This document shows, piece by piece, positions 12,048 to 23,057 of a DNA stretch of 64,000 bases; the stretch's first letter is position 1; each line of letters starts with the position of its first letter. The translations under genes and the position numbers were made by a program. The notes under the pieces are model-generated. The model did not search any database. It was not told the DNA's origin and saw only the letters and a program-made list of their open reading frames with translations. Source of the stretch: Megalobrama amblycephala (lineage: Eukaryota > Chordata > Actinopteri > Cypriniformes > Xenocyprididae); assembly GCF_018812025.1 (NCBI RefSeq), contig NC_063063.1, positions 5,436,442-5,500,441 of the forward strand, given 5' to 3'.

Positions 12048-12806
12048 CACAGTACTGTGCAAAAGTCTTTGGCACGTCAGTATTTTCGCCCCCCCCAAAA
12101 AGGGTTTTAAGCCAGTTATTTATATCTTTTGCTGTACTGTGTCAGCAGGAAATATCAGTTCACATTTCCAAACATTCATTTTGCCATTAATTGTAATAAT
12201 CCAGTGAGATTTTTGAATACACAATAAGACTGATAACAGCCGGTGCTCTACACGGAAATCTGATCTCTCCATCATCGAATCCATCTGTGCTTGAAGATGA
12301 AACTGAGACAAACTAAATCCAGAAGAACTGTGGCCGTGTCTCCAAGATGCTTGAAGAAACCTTTCTGCAAATCTACCTGAAAAACGATGCGCAAGTGTAC
12401 CTCGACAAAAGCAAACGGTGGTCACACCAAATATTGATTTGATTTAGTTAATATAAGTTTTGAATGCCTAAAACTCTTCACAGTACTGTATCTTTGCAGG
12501 AAGGTTTCTTCAAGCGTCTTGGAGACATGGCCACAGTTCTTCTGGATTTAGTTTGTCTCAGTTTCATCTGTTTCTTCATGTAATCACAGATGGATTCGAT
12601 GATGATGAGATCAGATCGCTGTGTAGAGCACCGACTCCTTGTGTATTCAAAAATCTCACTGGATAATTAATGACAAAATGAACATTTGGAAATGAGAACT
12701 GATGTTTCCTACTGACACACTACAGCAAAAGATATAAACAACTGGCTTAAAACCATTTTTTGGGGGGTGAAAATACTGACGTGCCTAAGACTTTTGCACA
12801 GTAGTG
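12048..12806. mobile_element. Fold-back Tc1-type element, copy 1
   Basis: Begins CACAGTACTGTGCAAAAGTC after TA (12,046-12,047) and ends GACTTTTGCACAGTAGTG before TA (12,807-12,808). The arms are inverted far beyond the terminus: GGCACGTCAGTATTTT, GTTTTAAGCCAGTT, CAGTGAGATTTTTGAAT and the ATCGAATCCATCTGTG region all recur in reverse, giving roughly 250 bp per arm. Near the centre, decayed text equals the C-terminal end of a Tc1-type transposase (about 12,280-12,440, ending near GGTGGTCACACCAAATATTG). The element is therefore best read as two 3' ends of one transposon joined head to head. Related copies are at 26,384-26,967 and 43,345-44,178. Confidence 0.85.
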
Positions 12807-14531
12807 TATATATACCTGTACATATTATTTTGTTTTTGTTTTTCTTTTTTTCCCCTAATGTATCATTCTTGCTCTCATCATCATGGGCCGAAATGGACAT
12901 TAAGTTATAATGTCATCTTGGCTTGGTTATATAAATCAGGCTTTACAAAAAGAAACTAAAGTTTTAACAAGTATTTTTGAAGCACTGAAATAGATTTTGG
13001 TCAAAACCATGGCCAAAAAAAAATAAAAAAGGTTCCTATTTATATGTCTTTCTTTATGTAGTGTAAGAAAAAAATCCTCCCTTTTTCTTGCCTATCCCTC
13101 TACGGGACCTGACTTATGAGACTCTGTAAGAGCGTTTCCTTTGGACCCTAATTTTACCCAGAATACGCACAACCACTTTTGGTGCCGCCTTGGCTACATG
13201 AACGCAAAGGGAGTTAGACTGAGGAATTATGCCAAGATTCAGCTGACTGCGTAATCCGTATAGCAACACCAAAATCTGAGAAACATAATTTGGTGTGCTT
13301 CGTCATTGCCTGCCAATCATCAGCTTCCACTGGGTAAAGATAAAGCGCTCATTCGGAATAATAGCTCCTCTAACATGCGCTGGGATACAATCCTAGTCAA
13401 CAAAGAAGCACTTTGAGAAAATCCACTAAACAGCGCAAAGGCTCTCCTTGAGAACGTCCACTGTATGAAACAAACATCAGAACACATACAGAAGAGCCAT
13501 CTCACTGAGCTGGATTACTTTCCTGTGGGAACAAGTCGTCAAAGATCCATATTTGCTGATCTCAATGGTTGCGCTGTATTTACTGTGCAACCACCGAGTG
13601 TTAATGCCATAATCGCGTGGCTCTGCTGTTACTCAGACAAAGTGGGTTGTCCCTTAAAGAGGCTGTCGATAAAGGCAATGCAAACTGGGATATGTTTACA
13701 TCATTCCAACACCTGTTTTTCCCACAAGTTCTTGTGAATGGTCTCTCTGTGATGCATGTGAGACAAATTATCTTGAGTTGTGGGACCTGTTGTTGTCTGT
13801 TCCTCTTGAGTCAACACAATTACTTGTGGTAGATCAAGAAATCATTATCGCACAATAGCGCACTTAATTCATAAACATAACCTCATGGGTGGAATAGATA
13901 GAGCATGGAGGAATAGACCTTGCACATTTCCTGTAATTGAAATGCTGGAGAAGAACCTTGGGTTTATATGCTTTATATTTAAAACAAGCTGTCATTTATG
14001 ATTGTTGACAGGTTTGATACGTTTGAAGGAGAGAGGAATGTGGCTAGCCTTTGTGGCTTTTGATTAGGCTTAATGATCTACCAATAGGGAAGTTCTGTTG
14101 AGATTACAAAAGGATGTGGTAGAGACACTAAGAGAGAGTGAGCCACAAACCACAAACAAGACTAATGAGATAATATGTTTGCCTGCTAACAAGGTAGGTG
14201 CTCTAGAGAAAAAGCATGAAGAAAATCCCTAGGGTGTCATTAAAAAAAAAAAAAAAAAAAAATGATGGAAAGCCACAAACTGCCAAATCAAGAAGACACT
14301 GATTTCAACTTTGGGCTGAGGAAAACTCAACATAGGTTCATTGGAAAAACGTGCCTCTACATTTTACAAAAACGTACCTACATGTATATCTACAACTGAC
14401 TGCAGTTTTTAGCTGAAATTGGTACTATTGGGGTAAAACACCTACAAATTTAATTTCTTTTTTGACACAAATTATGATCACAATTATGGATTAATAAAGA
14501 CTATTGTCATGCAGTTCCTTGCACAAAACTA
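12807..14531. other. No gene recognised
   Basis: Short frames on both strands with no recognisable domain. A poly-A run of about 20 lies at 14,243-14,262. Nothing else identified. Confidence 0.45.
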
Positions 14532-16135
14532 CAGTTGTGGCCAGAATTATTGGCACCCTTCATAAATATGATCAAAGATGACTCTAAAAATAAATCTGCA
14601 TTGTTTATCCTTTTGATCTTTAATCTATAAAATTAGCAAAAATCTAACCTTTCATTGAAGGAAAAGAATTGAAAGTGGGGGGAAAATAACATTAAGAAAT
14701 AAATGTTTTTCTCCAAAACACGTTGGCCACAATTATTGACACCCCTAGAATTTTTTATGAGTAAAATATCTCTGAAGTATATTCCCATTCATATTTACAT
14801 CTTTTAGCACACCAGGTGACTAGGAGCATGAAATTGTCCAGCCATGACTTCCTATTCCACAGGAGTATAAACATGAGGAAACACAAAGGCCAAATTCCCT
14901 TAATCATTCATCACAATGAGTAAAACCAAAGAATATAGTTCTGATGTGCAGCAAAAGATTGTTGAGCTTCACAAAATAGAAAGTGACTGTAAGAAAATAG
15001 CTAAAGCACTGAAAATCCCCATTTCAACCATCAGGGCAATAATTAAGAAGTTCCAATCAACTTAAGATGTTATAAATCTGCCTGGAAGAGGACGTGTGTC
15101 TAAATCATTCTAATGTGCGGTGAGGAGGAAAGTTTAAGTGGCCAAAGACTCTCCAAGGATCACAGCTGGAGAATTGCAGAGATTAGTTGAGTCTTGAGTC
15201 TCAGAAAGCCTAAAAAAAAAAATGATCAAAAGCACCTACATCACCAAAAGTTGTTTGGGAGGGTTTCAAGAAAAATCCTTTGCTCTCATCCAGAAACAAT
15301 CTCCAGCATATTCAGTTGTCAGACACGACTGGAACTTCAAACAGAACCGGCTTCTATGGTCAGATGAACTAAAGAAGAGCTTTTTGGCAGCAACCCACCA
15401 GATGGTTTTGGTGCACACATGGATAAAAAGTGCCCCATGCCCACGGTTAAATATACTGCTGGATCTTTAATGTTGTGGGCCTATTTTTGTGCTGGAGGTC
15501 CTGGACATCTTGTTCAGATACATGGTATCATGGATTCTATCAAATACCAACAGATAAAAAATCAAAACCTGACCGCTTCTGCTAGAAATCTTATAATGGG
15601 CTGTGGTTGGATCATCCGTCGGGGACAATGATCCAAAACAAACATCAAAACCAACACAAAAATGTGTCACTGAGCACAAAATGAAGCTTCTGACATGGCC
15701 ATCTCAGGCCTCTGACCTGAACCCTAAAGAAAATGAGTGGAGTGAACTGAAGAGAAGAAGCACCAACATGGAGCTGGGAATCTGAAGGATCTGGAGAGAT
15801 TCTGCATGAAAGAAGGATCTCTGATCTCTTGTCAGGTGTTCTCCAAACTCATCAGGCATTATAGGTGAAGACTCAGAGCTGTTATCTTGGCAAAAGGAGG
15901 TTGCAAAAAGTATTGAATAAAAGGGTGCCAATAATTGTGGTCAACGTGTTTTGGAGAAAAAGATTTATTTCATAATGTTACTTCCCCCCCACTTTAAATT
16001 CTTTTCCTTCAATGAAAGGTTAGATTTTTGCTAATTTTATAAATTAAAGATCAAAAGGATAAACAATGCAGATTTATTTTTAGAGTCATCTTTGATCATA
16101 TTTATGAAGGGTGCCAATAATTCTGGCCACAACTG
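14532..16135 (+). mobile_element. Complete-ended Tc1-like transposon, long TIRs, TA flanks
   Basis: The element starts CAGTTGTGGCCAGAATTATT after TA (14,530-14,531) and ends with the inverse, GGCCACAACTG, before TA (16,136-16,137), a total of 1,604 bp. The TIRs are about 220 bp each and closely matched; for example ATAAATATGATCAAAGATGA and GGATAAACAATGCAGATTTA occur as inverted partners. An internal direct-repeat-like motif (TGGCCACAATTATTG / CAATAATTGTGGTCAA) marks the inner TIR end, a layout known from IR/DR-type Tc1 elements. It holds one broken transposase (14,916-15,785). A second, more damaged member is at 44,216-45,640 on the other strand. Confidence 0.93.
14916..15785 (+). pseudogene. 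Tc1-like transposase, inactivated
   Basis: In the intact family this protein is a DDE transposase that binds its TIRs and moves the element into TA sites. The ATG at 14,916 opens MSKTKEYSSDVQQKIVELHK and a helix-turn-helix region ending in IPISTIRAIIKKFQS. It stops at 15,063-15,065 after 49 codons. Decayed GRG linker text (NLPGRGRVSK) follows with more stops. From 15,222 the catalytic domain is readable in two frames: LLWSDELK (first Asp, codon 15,363), then AGSLMLWAYFCAGGPGHLVQ, then DNDPKQTSKPTQ (second Asp near 15,624), then DLNPKENEWSELKRR (Glu near 15,729), ending at a TGA at 15,783. All three acidic residues survive, but stops and at least two frame changes prevent one continuous protein. 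Confidence 0.9.
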
Positions 16136-16240
16136 TATGTTATGACCTCAAAACACTAGTACATGATTTGTAAATCTAATACATTTTGATGTTTCCTTCA
16201 CATAACCAGCTCAATAAATATACTTTTCTAATTAATTTGC

Positions 16241-16330
16241 TTGGTAGCTCACATGGTACAGTGTTGCACTTGCGATGCGGAGTGCTTTGATACAAGTCCT
16301 GTGAAAGAGGAGTGATGAAAAAAGAGTTTA
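16241..16330 (+). mobile_element. tRNA-derived SINE fragment
   Basis: TTGGTAGCTCACATGGTACA is an A-box-like tRNA 5' half (GTAGCTCA.TGG). GTTGCACTTGCGATGCGGAG follows as the anticodon-arm region, and ATACAAGTCC as a decayed B box. It resembles a tRNA-derived SINE head and not a functional tRNA: the B box has lost GGTTCGA and the acceptor stem is not paired. The tail may extend toward 16,470 but has no clear end. Confidence 0.55.
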
Positions 16331-16952
16331 AAGACTTGTAGAACCAAGCTAAAATGACATGGTGGCTTCGGCAAATGCACTTTTATCTCATGTTTGCTTT
16401 GTTAACACTTTCGGTTAGGTTTAGGGAAGGTAGTTTATTTTCAAACATGATAGAGCATTAAACTTTCAGTAGCACTCTCTGAACATTTCATTTACAAACT
16501 GCTGTGATAAATACAATAACCAACATAATAATGTTGTCATGTTGTCAGATTCACGTTCATCTGGATAAAACTGAATTTGTTTTTAATGCTACTTACTGGA
16601 CATTTCACCTTGAAAGTGACATACAAGAAGTGACACAATATCATTTTTCAGTAATGTCACCCCTGGCATGTTCTTCTAATGAGCCTGGGTTGGAAAAACA
16701 ATTTGGGTATCCTTAAAACAATGAATATAAAAGCCTTGAAGGAATATTCCAGGATCAATACAAGATAAGCGAAACTGACAGCATTTGTGGCATAATGTTG
16801 ATTACTTCCTTTTCCGTAAAAAGATAAATATCTACAGTGAGGCACTTACAATGAAAGTGAATGGGGCAATTCTTTGGAGGATTTAAAAGCAGAAATGTGA
16901 AGCTTATAATTTTATAAAAGGCACTTAAATTGAATTAACTGGAATTATTCTC
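16331..16952. other. No gene recognised
   Basis: No coding signal. 16,400-16,470 may be SINE tail. Otherwise nothing identified. Confidence 0.4.
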
Positions 16953-16987
16953 TTAAAGGGGTCCTTGCTTATGATTTCACTTTTTAA

Positions 16988-17919
16988 AGGTGCCCTCGAA
17001 TGAAAAATTGAATTTATCTTGGCATAGTTGAATAACAAGAGTTCAGTACATACATTGAGTTTCAAACCCCATTGCTTCCTCTTTCTTATGTAAATCTCAT
17101 TTGTTTAAAAGACTTCCGGAAAACACGCGGATCTCAACATAACACCGACTGTTACGTAACAGTCGGGGTGTACGCCCCAATATTTGCATATATGCCAGCC
17201 CATGTTCAAGCATTAGACAAGGAAAGGCAGTATTAACGCCTGGATCTGTGCACAGACAAGGTAAGCAAGCAAGAACAACAGCGAAAAATGGCAGATGGAT
17301 CAATAATAACTGACATGATCCATGATAGCATGATATTTTTAGTGACATTTGTGAATTGTCTTTCTAAATGTTTCGTTAGCATGTTGCTAATGTACTGTTA
17401 AATGTTGTTAAAGTTACCATCGTTTATTACTGTATTCGCGGAGACAAGAGAGCCGTCGCTATTTTCATTTTTAAACACTTGCAGTCTGTATAATTCATAA
17501 ACACAACTTCATTCTTTATAAATCTCTCCAACAGTGTGTAATGTTAGCTTTAGCCACAGAGTATAGCCTCAAACTCATAGAGAATCAAATGTGAACATCA
17601 AAATAAATACTTTACTCACATGATTCGATGTATGCACACAGCATGCCTGACGAACATCTTGTAAAGATCCATTTGAGGGTTATATTAGCTGTGTGAACTT
17701 TGTAAATGCGCTGTAATATAGTCGAGAGCTCGTGAGGCAGGGGGCACGCGATTTAAAGGGGCAGCGACTGAAAAAATCAGTGTATAGTTAATGATGCCCC
17801 AAAATAGGCAGTTATTTAAAAAAAATCTATGGGGTATTTTGACCTGAAACTTCACAGACACATTCAGGAGACACCTTAGACTTATATTACATCTTGTGAA
17901 AAAGCATTCTTGGGCACCT
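16988..17919 (+). mobile_element. TTAA-flanked element nested in 16,957-18,965, copy A
   Basis: Left end AGGTGCCCTCGAATGA after TTAA (16,984-16,987); right end TTCTTGGGCACCT before TTAA (17,920-17,923). Most of the element reappears, inverted, at 60,983-61,920 with high similarity. Shared text includes GGCATAGTTGAATAACAAGA, ATTTCGTTAGCATG-type text and CCTCAAATGGATCTTTACAA in inverted form. No open frame is conserved between the copies, so it is non-autonomous. A 22-bp perfect palindrome centred on TTACGTAA lies at 17,145-17,166. Confidence 0.85.
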
Positions 17920-18146
17920 TTAAACATTAGTTAGTGTTCTAAAACTTGTAACTTCTTCCTGAGTCTCTCCATCAGTGTCCAACTCCGGTTTTGAACAATG
18001 TAAGGCTGAACACCGTTACTGACAATCCCCATTTTGGCTGCGTGAGATTCTCCAGCTTTGTTGTTGTTGAGCAACTGAAGCGCAATATGTTAAAGCTCCG
18101 CCCTCTTCTGGAAAGGGGGCGGGAGCAGCAGCTCATTTGCATTTAA

Positions 18147-18793
18147 AGGGATAGTTCACCCAAAAATGAAAATTTGATGTTTATCTGCTTACCCCCAGGG
18201 CATCTAAGATGTAGGTGACTTTGTTTCTTCAGTAGAACACAAATGATGATTTTTAACTCCAACCGTTGTGGTCTGTCAGTCGTATAATGCATGTCAATGG
18301 GAACTCCATCTATAAGAGTCAAAAAAACATGCACAGACAAATTCAAATTAAACCCTGCGGCTCGTGACGACACATTGACGTCCTATGACACGAAACAATC
18401 GCTACAGTATTTATATCATTTTTTACCTCTAATACACCACTATGTCCAACTGCCTTGAGCATCCAGTTGATGAGGTCTGAAAACACGCTCTGATTGACAT
18501 ATACATGCGAGAGATCACTTGTGTTTCTAACACAAACAGAACGTTTCGTGTCTCAGAACATCAATGTGTCGTCACGAGCCGCAGGGTTTAATTTGGATTT
18601 GTCTGTGCATGTTTTTTTGACTCTTATAGATGGAATTCCCATTGACATGCATTATATGACTGGCAGACCGCAACAGTTGGAGTTAAAAGAACCTCATTTG
18701 TGTTCTACTGAAGAAACAAAGTCACCTACATCTTGGATGCCCTGGGGGTAAGCAGATAAACATCAAATTTTCATTTTTGGGTGAACTATCCCT
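18147..18793. mobile_element. TTAA-flanked fold-back MITE nested in 16,957-18,965
   Basis: Left end AGGGATAGTTCACCCAAAAA after TTAA (18,143-18,146); right end TTTTTGGGTGAACTATCCCT before TTAA (18,794-18,797). The arms are long: TTATCTGCTTACCCCCAGGG, ACAAAGTCACCTACATCTTG-type text, CATGCATTATA.GAC and the CGTCACGAGCCGCAGGGTTT block all occur inverted. The structure is close to 240 bp of hairpin arm on each side of a short unique centre. The open frame at 18,494-18,751 is a product of the inverted arm, not a gene. Confidence 0.9.
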
Positions 18794-19014
18794 TTAAAGG
18801 GACACACAAAAAATGGTGCGTTTTTGCTTACATCTAAATAGGGGCAAATTTGACAAGCTATAATAAATGATCTGTGGGGTATTTTGAGCTGAAACTTCAC
18901 AGACACATTCGGGAGACTCCAGAGACTTATATTACATCTTGTAAAAGGGGCATTATAGATCCCCTTTAAAACTTGTGTATTATTTGAGATGTAAAAAGTT
19001 TTAGGCTTTTTTAA

Positions 19015-19210
19015 TTGTTTTATTTTTTTAAGTTTTATCTCACAATTCTGACTTTTTTTCTCACAATTACGAGGTTACATCTCGCAATTCTGACATTTTC
19101 TCACAATTGCAAGTTATAAAGTTATTATTAACTGAATTGTGAGATAAAAAGTCACAATTACCTTTTTAACTTTTTATTCAGTGGTGGAAACAAGCTTCCA
19201 TAGCTTTAGA
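19015..19210. repeat. Dispersed repeat rich in TCTCACAATT / TTGTGAGATAAAAAGTC
   Basis: Several near-repeats of ATCTCACAATTCTGACTTTT and their inverse ATTGTGAGATAAAAAGTCAC, followed by TTTATTCAGTGGTGGAAACA and a GCTTCCATAG end. The structure is an imperfect hairpin built from short direct subrepeats, which suggests a small palindromic MITE. One terminus only is clear. Confidence 0.55.
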
Positions 19211-21243
19211 CATTATTGTCAAGGCATCAAAGTTGTTAAATTTGCTAAAAATTCAAACAGAAAAGATGAGTAAGCAAGTTTTCCAAACTAAAATCATATA
19301 AAAATCATACACATGCATATTGTATATGTCTTGTGGCTAAACTGTTGATTTTAACGTATGGACTGGCCTCATTTGCTTTTCTTAAAGGAGGGAAAAATCT
19401 AAATTAATTTGTATGCCTAAATGAGCTTAACAAGTATTGAACCTACAATATTCCTTTAACCAATTTACAGTCCTGCCACTCTTGCTTCGGTTGAAGATTT
19501 TTGATTTCTTGACAAATTTTCAACACAACAATACAGTACAAGGACTACCCGAATACTCAAGCGCCAAATGAAGGGCTTGACAGGTGTGTTCTGCCCGTGA
19601 TAATTATTCCAATCAAACCCAACACCTGTTTGCTGCTCTCCTCTCCCACATGTAGGCTGTTAGCCCCTTGACATATGTCACCTCTCAATCTCACGAGGGC
19701 TAATTCAGCGGTTAGCACAAAGAAATAAACACAGATGCTTCTGGCAAACTCAAAGATGACCTACAATGGCTTGGACTGCGAATGTAACATTTTCATATCA
19801 GTACTTATAAGCTGGTTTACGGCAAACATCTATTTGATTCGACTTTTTGAGGTAAGACAATAAGGGACATGGATCAAAATCGTTGTGTTAGCAAATAAAC
19901 AATAGTATGTGTGTGGTATCAGGGTCTTAGGCTCTCTTTCCTAATGTTGCCTGTGTTTACCATCAAGATATGTCTCTTATGTGACCAGAGGGTTTGTCTT
20001 TTCCCTCTTTCTGAGTCAGGCTACAGCGAGATCGTTTGATAAGCTTTCGGCGTCTTTTGGTCACGTTAACACGGCCCCCACTACCCATTATCAGCTCCCA
20101 AGGGCCAAACTTGAAAAACAACAGAAAAATCTGCTGGAGAAATCCTTCTCTGTCTATAATTTTCAAGGAGGACAGAAAAAAAATCTTATCTGATTGACTT
20201 TGCTGTAGCAGTCAGTTTTTTAATGCTTTAAAATCTTGAAATTGGCAGGGAAAAAAAGTGAAATGATGCAGAACGGTTCTGTTTCACCCCACATTGCAGG
20301 TGATTACGACCTCTCAAAATTCAATTCTACAGCGATTGTGCCTCCCAAGTGAGCAAGTCCCTGCAGAAATAAACAAAGGAACAGGAATGAGTGCTGCAAC
20401 GCAACAAGTATTACGCAATCATATTGTTTTCACACATTTGTGTGAATTAACAATTCAAGATCCCGTTAATGTATCCTTGCCAGAGAGAGTTCATAAATTA
20501 CACCAGAGAGTAATAGAAAGAACAATGTTTTTGAACCTTGAACACTGTATAGCCCATGGCAATTTAGGCTGAGGAATTCAGCTTTGAGGTTTGTCAAAAT
20601 TGATGGACTCTGCTGGTCTGAACTGCCAAGAGTTTCTGAGATTCTCTTTATCATACACTTACGCATGCATTTCAAACACATCCATCAAACAAAGGCAAAA
20701 CCTTCAAAGAACACCAAGTTTCTGATGAGAAATGCTGATCATAGAGTAAAGGAAATGCCTGAGAGTCTGGAGAAGTGTTGATAAGACTTTCTATAAAAGC
20801 CTGCATACTGTGCTTAAGTAATGTTTTCTAATTTACTTGTAATTTAGTATTTTAAAGCAAACATTTATTTAATTTAATAGTTTTTTTTTTTTTCTCCTAA
20901 TGTCCTGACAATATAAGATGCTAAAATAAATCTGGAACTGATAAAATTTAAATATTCATCAGCATGTTTTTTTTTTTTTTTTTTTTTTTTTTTACATTGG
21001 AGCACACTTGAGTCATGTGAATCAGCCATTACCAGCAAATGGTATTGTATTGGGTCATGGTCAAATAGCCAAATGAATAATGTCTGTTCACAAGAATGCA
21101 TGGTAATATTAAAACGCAAGAAATGCAAAGTAAAAGCTACATGAATTAAATTTAATTGGCTTGTCAGTACAGTAAGGAAATTTTAAATGTCTAAATGTGC
21201 TTGGGTAAAGTAGCTACAAATCCCCCAAAATCATACTTAGAAA
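19211..21243. other. No gene recognised
   Basis: Unique-looking non-coding DNA with short frames. Poly-T runs lie at 20,880-20,893 and 20,967-20,993. No recognised element ends or RNA genes. Confidence 0.45.
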
Positions 21244-21328
21244 GTAGAGTGCAGGGCTTGACATTAACACCTGCCAAATGTGGGTGGATTTCAGCAGTGG
21301 CGTGTAATGCAGTCACTCCTACCTACGG

Positions 21329-21815
21329 AAGAGGATTAGGGCCAAGCAATAATAAAAAAATAAAACCATCTCAAGATTAAAGTTGTTAAATTTCGAGAAA
21401 CAACTCGTTACATTTCAAGAAAAAAGTCGAGATAAAATGTTGAGAATAAACTCATTAAATTACGAGAAAAAACTCATTAAGTTTCGAGAAAAAAGTCGAG
21501 ATAAAATGTTGAGAATAAACTCGTTAAATTACGAGAAAAAAACTTGTTAAATTTCGAGAAAAAAGTCGAGATAAAATGTTGAGAATAAACTCATTAAATT
21601 ATGAGAATAAAGTCATTAAATTATGAGAAAAAAGTTGTTAAATTACGAGAACAAATTCTTTAATTACGAGTTTGTTCTCATAATTTAATGACTTTTTCTT
21701 GTAATTTAATGATTTTATTCTCAACATTTTATTTCGACTTTTTTCTCGAAATTTAACAACTTTAATCTCGAGATGGTTTTATTTTTTTATTATTGCTTGG
21801 CCCTAATCCTCTTCT
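21329..21815. mobile_element. Palindromic MITE with internal short tandem repeats
   Basis: Left AAGAGGATTAGGGCCAAGCA and right TGCTTGGCCCTAATCCTCTT are exact inverse partners, extending through AATAATAAAAAAATAAAACC and CATCTC. Between them, units of about 47 bp built from GAGAAAAAAGTCGAGATAAA and ATGTTGAGAATAAACTC repeat about three times and then run in inverse on the right. TACCTAC occurs just outside both ends (from 21,320 and 21,817), a possible 7-8 bp target duplication. Non-coding. Confidence 0.9.
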
Positions 21816-22435
21816 GTACCTACCAGCCACTTTGGTGGGTTGAATTTTATATATAATATATACATTTTTTCAATTGTAGTCTTTTAAAAAGACATCTGAA
21901 ATAATAAACTAAGTGCAATCAATGTAGTGTTGTCAAAAATATCGATTTTGATACATGATACTGAATTATCAAAAAGCTTCCAATACTCATTTCCCGCATT
22001 ATAGATACAAGATACCAGCTGCTCTTTCTTCCGCTCTCATCTCTCCGTCAGCGAGTTGACACACAAACACACCTCCCTAAACTCACTCATTTAATTTGCT
22101 CCTGATGAATATTGTTGGTGTTACAGGGCTTGAATTGCGGCATGGGATTGCGTGTATTGTTCATGATTTTACTCATTCCCGTAGATTTTGTGCTCACACA
22201 CAAAGTGTCGCGAACATAAAGCCTCCTCTCAGTATTAAATTGAGTTCTTCTTCGCTGCTTATTAAGCTTAAACAGTCAAATACACACAAAATAATGTCAA
22301 AATGCTGGTCTTGGCGAGTATTCTCGTAAACACATTCAGTTATATTTTAAGTGAACATAAGCAGTTGAGAAAGAAAACGCACGTGTAACAGTATAACGGA
22401 TCAGTGCATCAGGTCAGAGACAGCAGCATAATTTA

Positions 22436-22914
22436 CAGTACTGTGCAAAATTTTTAGACCGCCACCAGCTTTGTTGTTTTAGCAATGTTTTAATGACCAT
22501 CCATATTTATTTTTTGGTCTCTGTATTACGATAGAAACAGAAAATATGTACACAAAATATTTTTACAAATTCAGAACAAAATGGCTTCTTTAAGCAAAAA
22601 TCAGTATTTAGTTTGACCTCCTGGACTTCCAATTTCTCAAAAATGAAACTCTGAGAAACTTCTCACCCTATTTTGACAGTTTTCTTGACCTTCCAGTCCT
22701 TTTCCATTCCATTTAGGCTATTGCTCATTTATAAGGGGAGGTCACTAAATACTTGCCACTTTAGCCAATAGAAGCTGATTTTTTAATACTGCATACAAAT
22801 TTCCTGTCTTTTCTGATTACATTCTAATAAAGAGACTGAGAAATAATTATTATGGTCATTATAGCATTGCTAAAACAACATCTAATGGTGGCCTAAGACT
22901 TTTGCACAGTACTG
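22436..22914. mobile_element. Tc1-type MITE with CAGTACTGTGCAAAA termini
   Basis: The left end CAGTACTGTGCAAAATTTTT follows TA (22,434-22,435). The right end ACTTTTGCACAGTACTG precedes TA (22,915-22,916). The 479-bp interior has no frame of note. The terminus is shared with the fold-back family at 12,048, 26,384 and 43,345, but the interior is different. All could have been served by one transposase. Confidence 0.9.
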
Positions 22915-23057
22915 TACATGCTGCCAAATTATGAAATATTAATAAAAATATCTACATGGCAGTTTTTCCCCATGTATCGATGTCAAAATCGTGTCCAGTG
23001 AAAATGCTGAGTGGCTAGTGAGCAAAAAAAAAGTTAATGTCAAGCCCTGGTAAAGTG

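Larger units (their letters stand above)
16957..18965. mobile_element. TTAA-flanked non-autonomous element, outer layer of a nest
   Basis: The left end AGGGGTCCTTGCTTATG follows TTAA (16,953-16,956). The right end ATTATAGATCCCCT precedes TTAA (18,966-18,969). The body is split by two further TTAA-flanked elements. Removing each one together with one TTAA rejoins plausible text: GATTTCACTTTT-TTAA-ACATTAG and CTCATTTGCAT-TTAA-AGGGACAC. Non-coding. TTAA targets are the hallmark of piggyBac-type transposition, but no transposase is present to confirm the superfamily. Confidence 0.8.
21252..23049. mobile_element. hAT-like non-autonomous element, copy 2, hosting two insertions
   Basis: The left end CAGGGCTTGACATTAAC and right end GTTAATGTCAAGCCCTG are perfect 17-bp inverted repeats of the CAGGG hAT type. 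Flanks are GTAGAGTG (21,244-21,251) and GTAAAGTG (23,050-23,057), a 7/8 match to an 8-bp target duplication. The body is interrupted by a palindromic MITE (21,329-21,815) and a Tc1-type MITE (22,436-22,914). Outside these it matches 4,500-5,190 in reverse. It contains no hAT transposase domain, so it is non-autonomous. Confidence 0.9.

Noticed and set aside
18494..18751. 85-codon plus frame
   Set aside because: It sits in the inverted arm of the fold-back MITE and is mirrored on the other arm (18,143-18,373 minus).
21340..21800. CRISPR-like or coding repeat
   Set aside because: The short repeats are inside a palindromic MITE with clear inverted ends.
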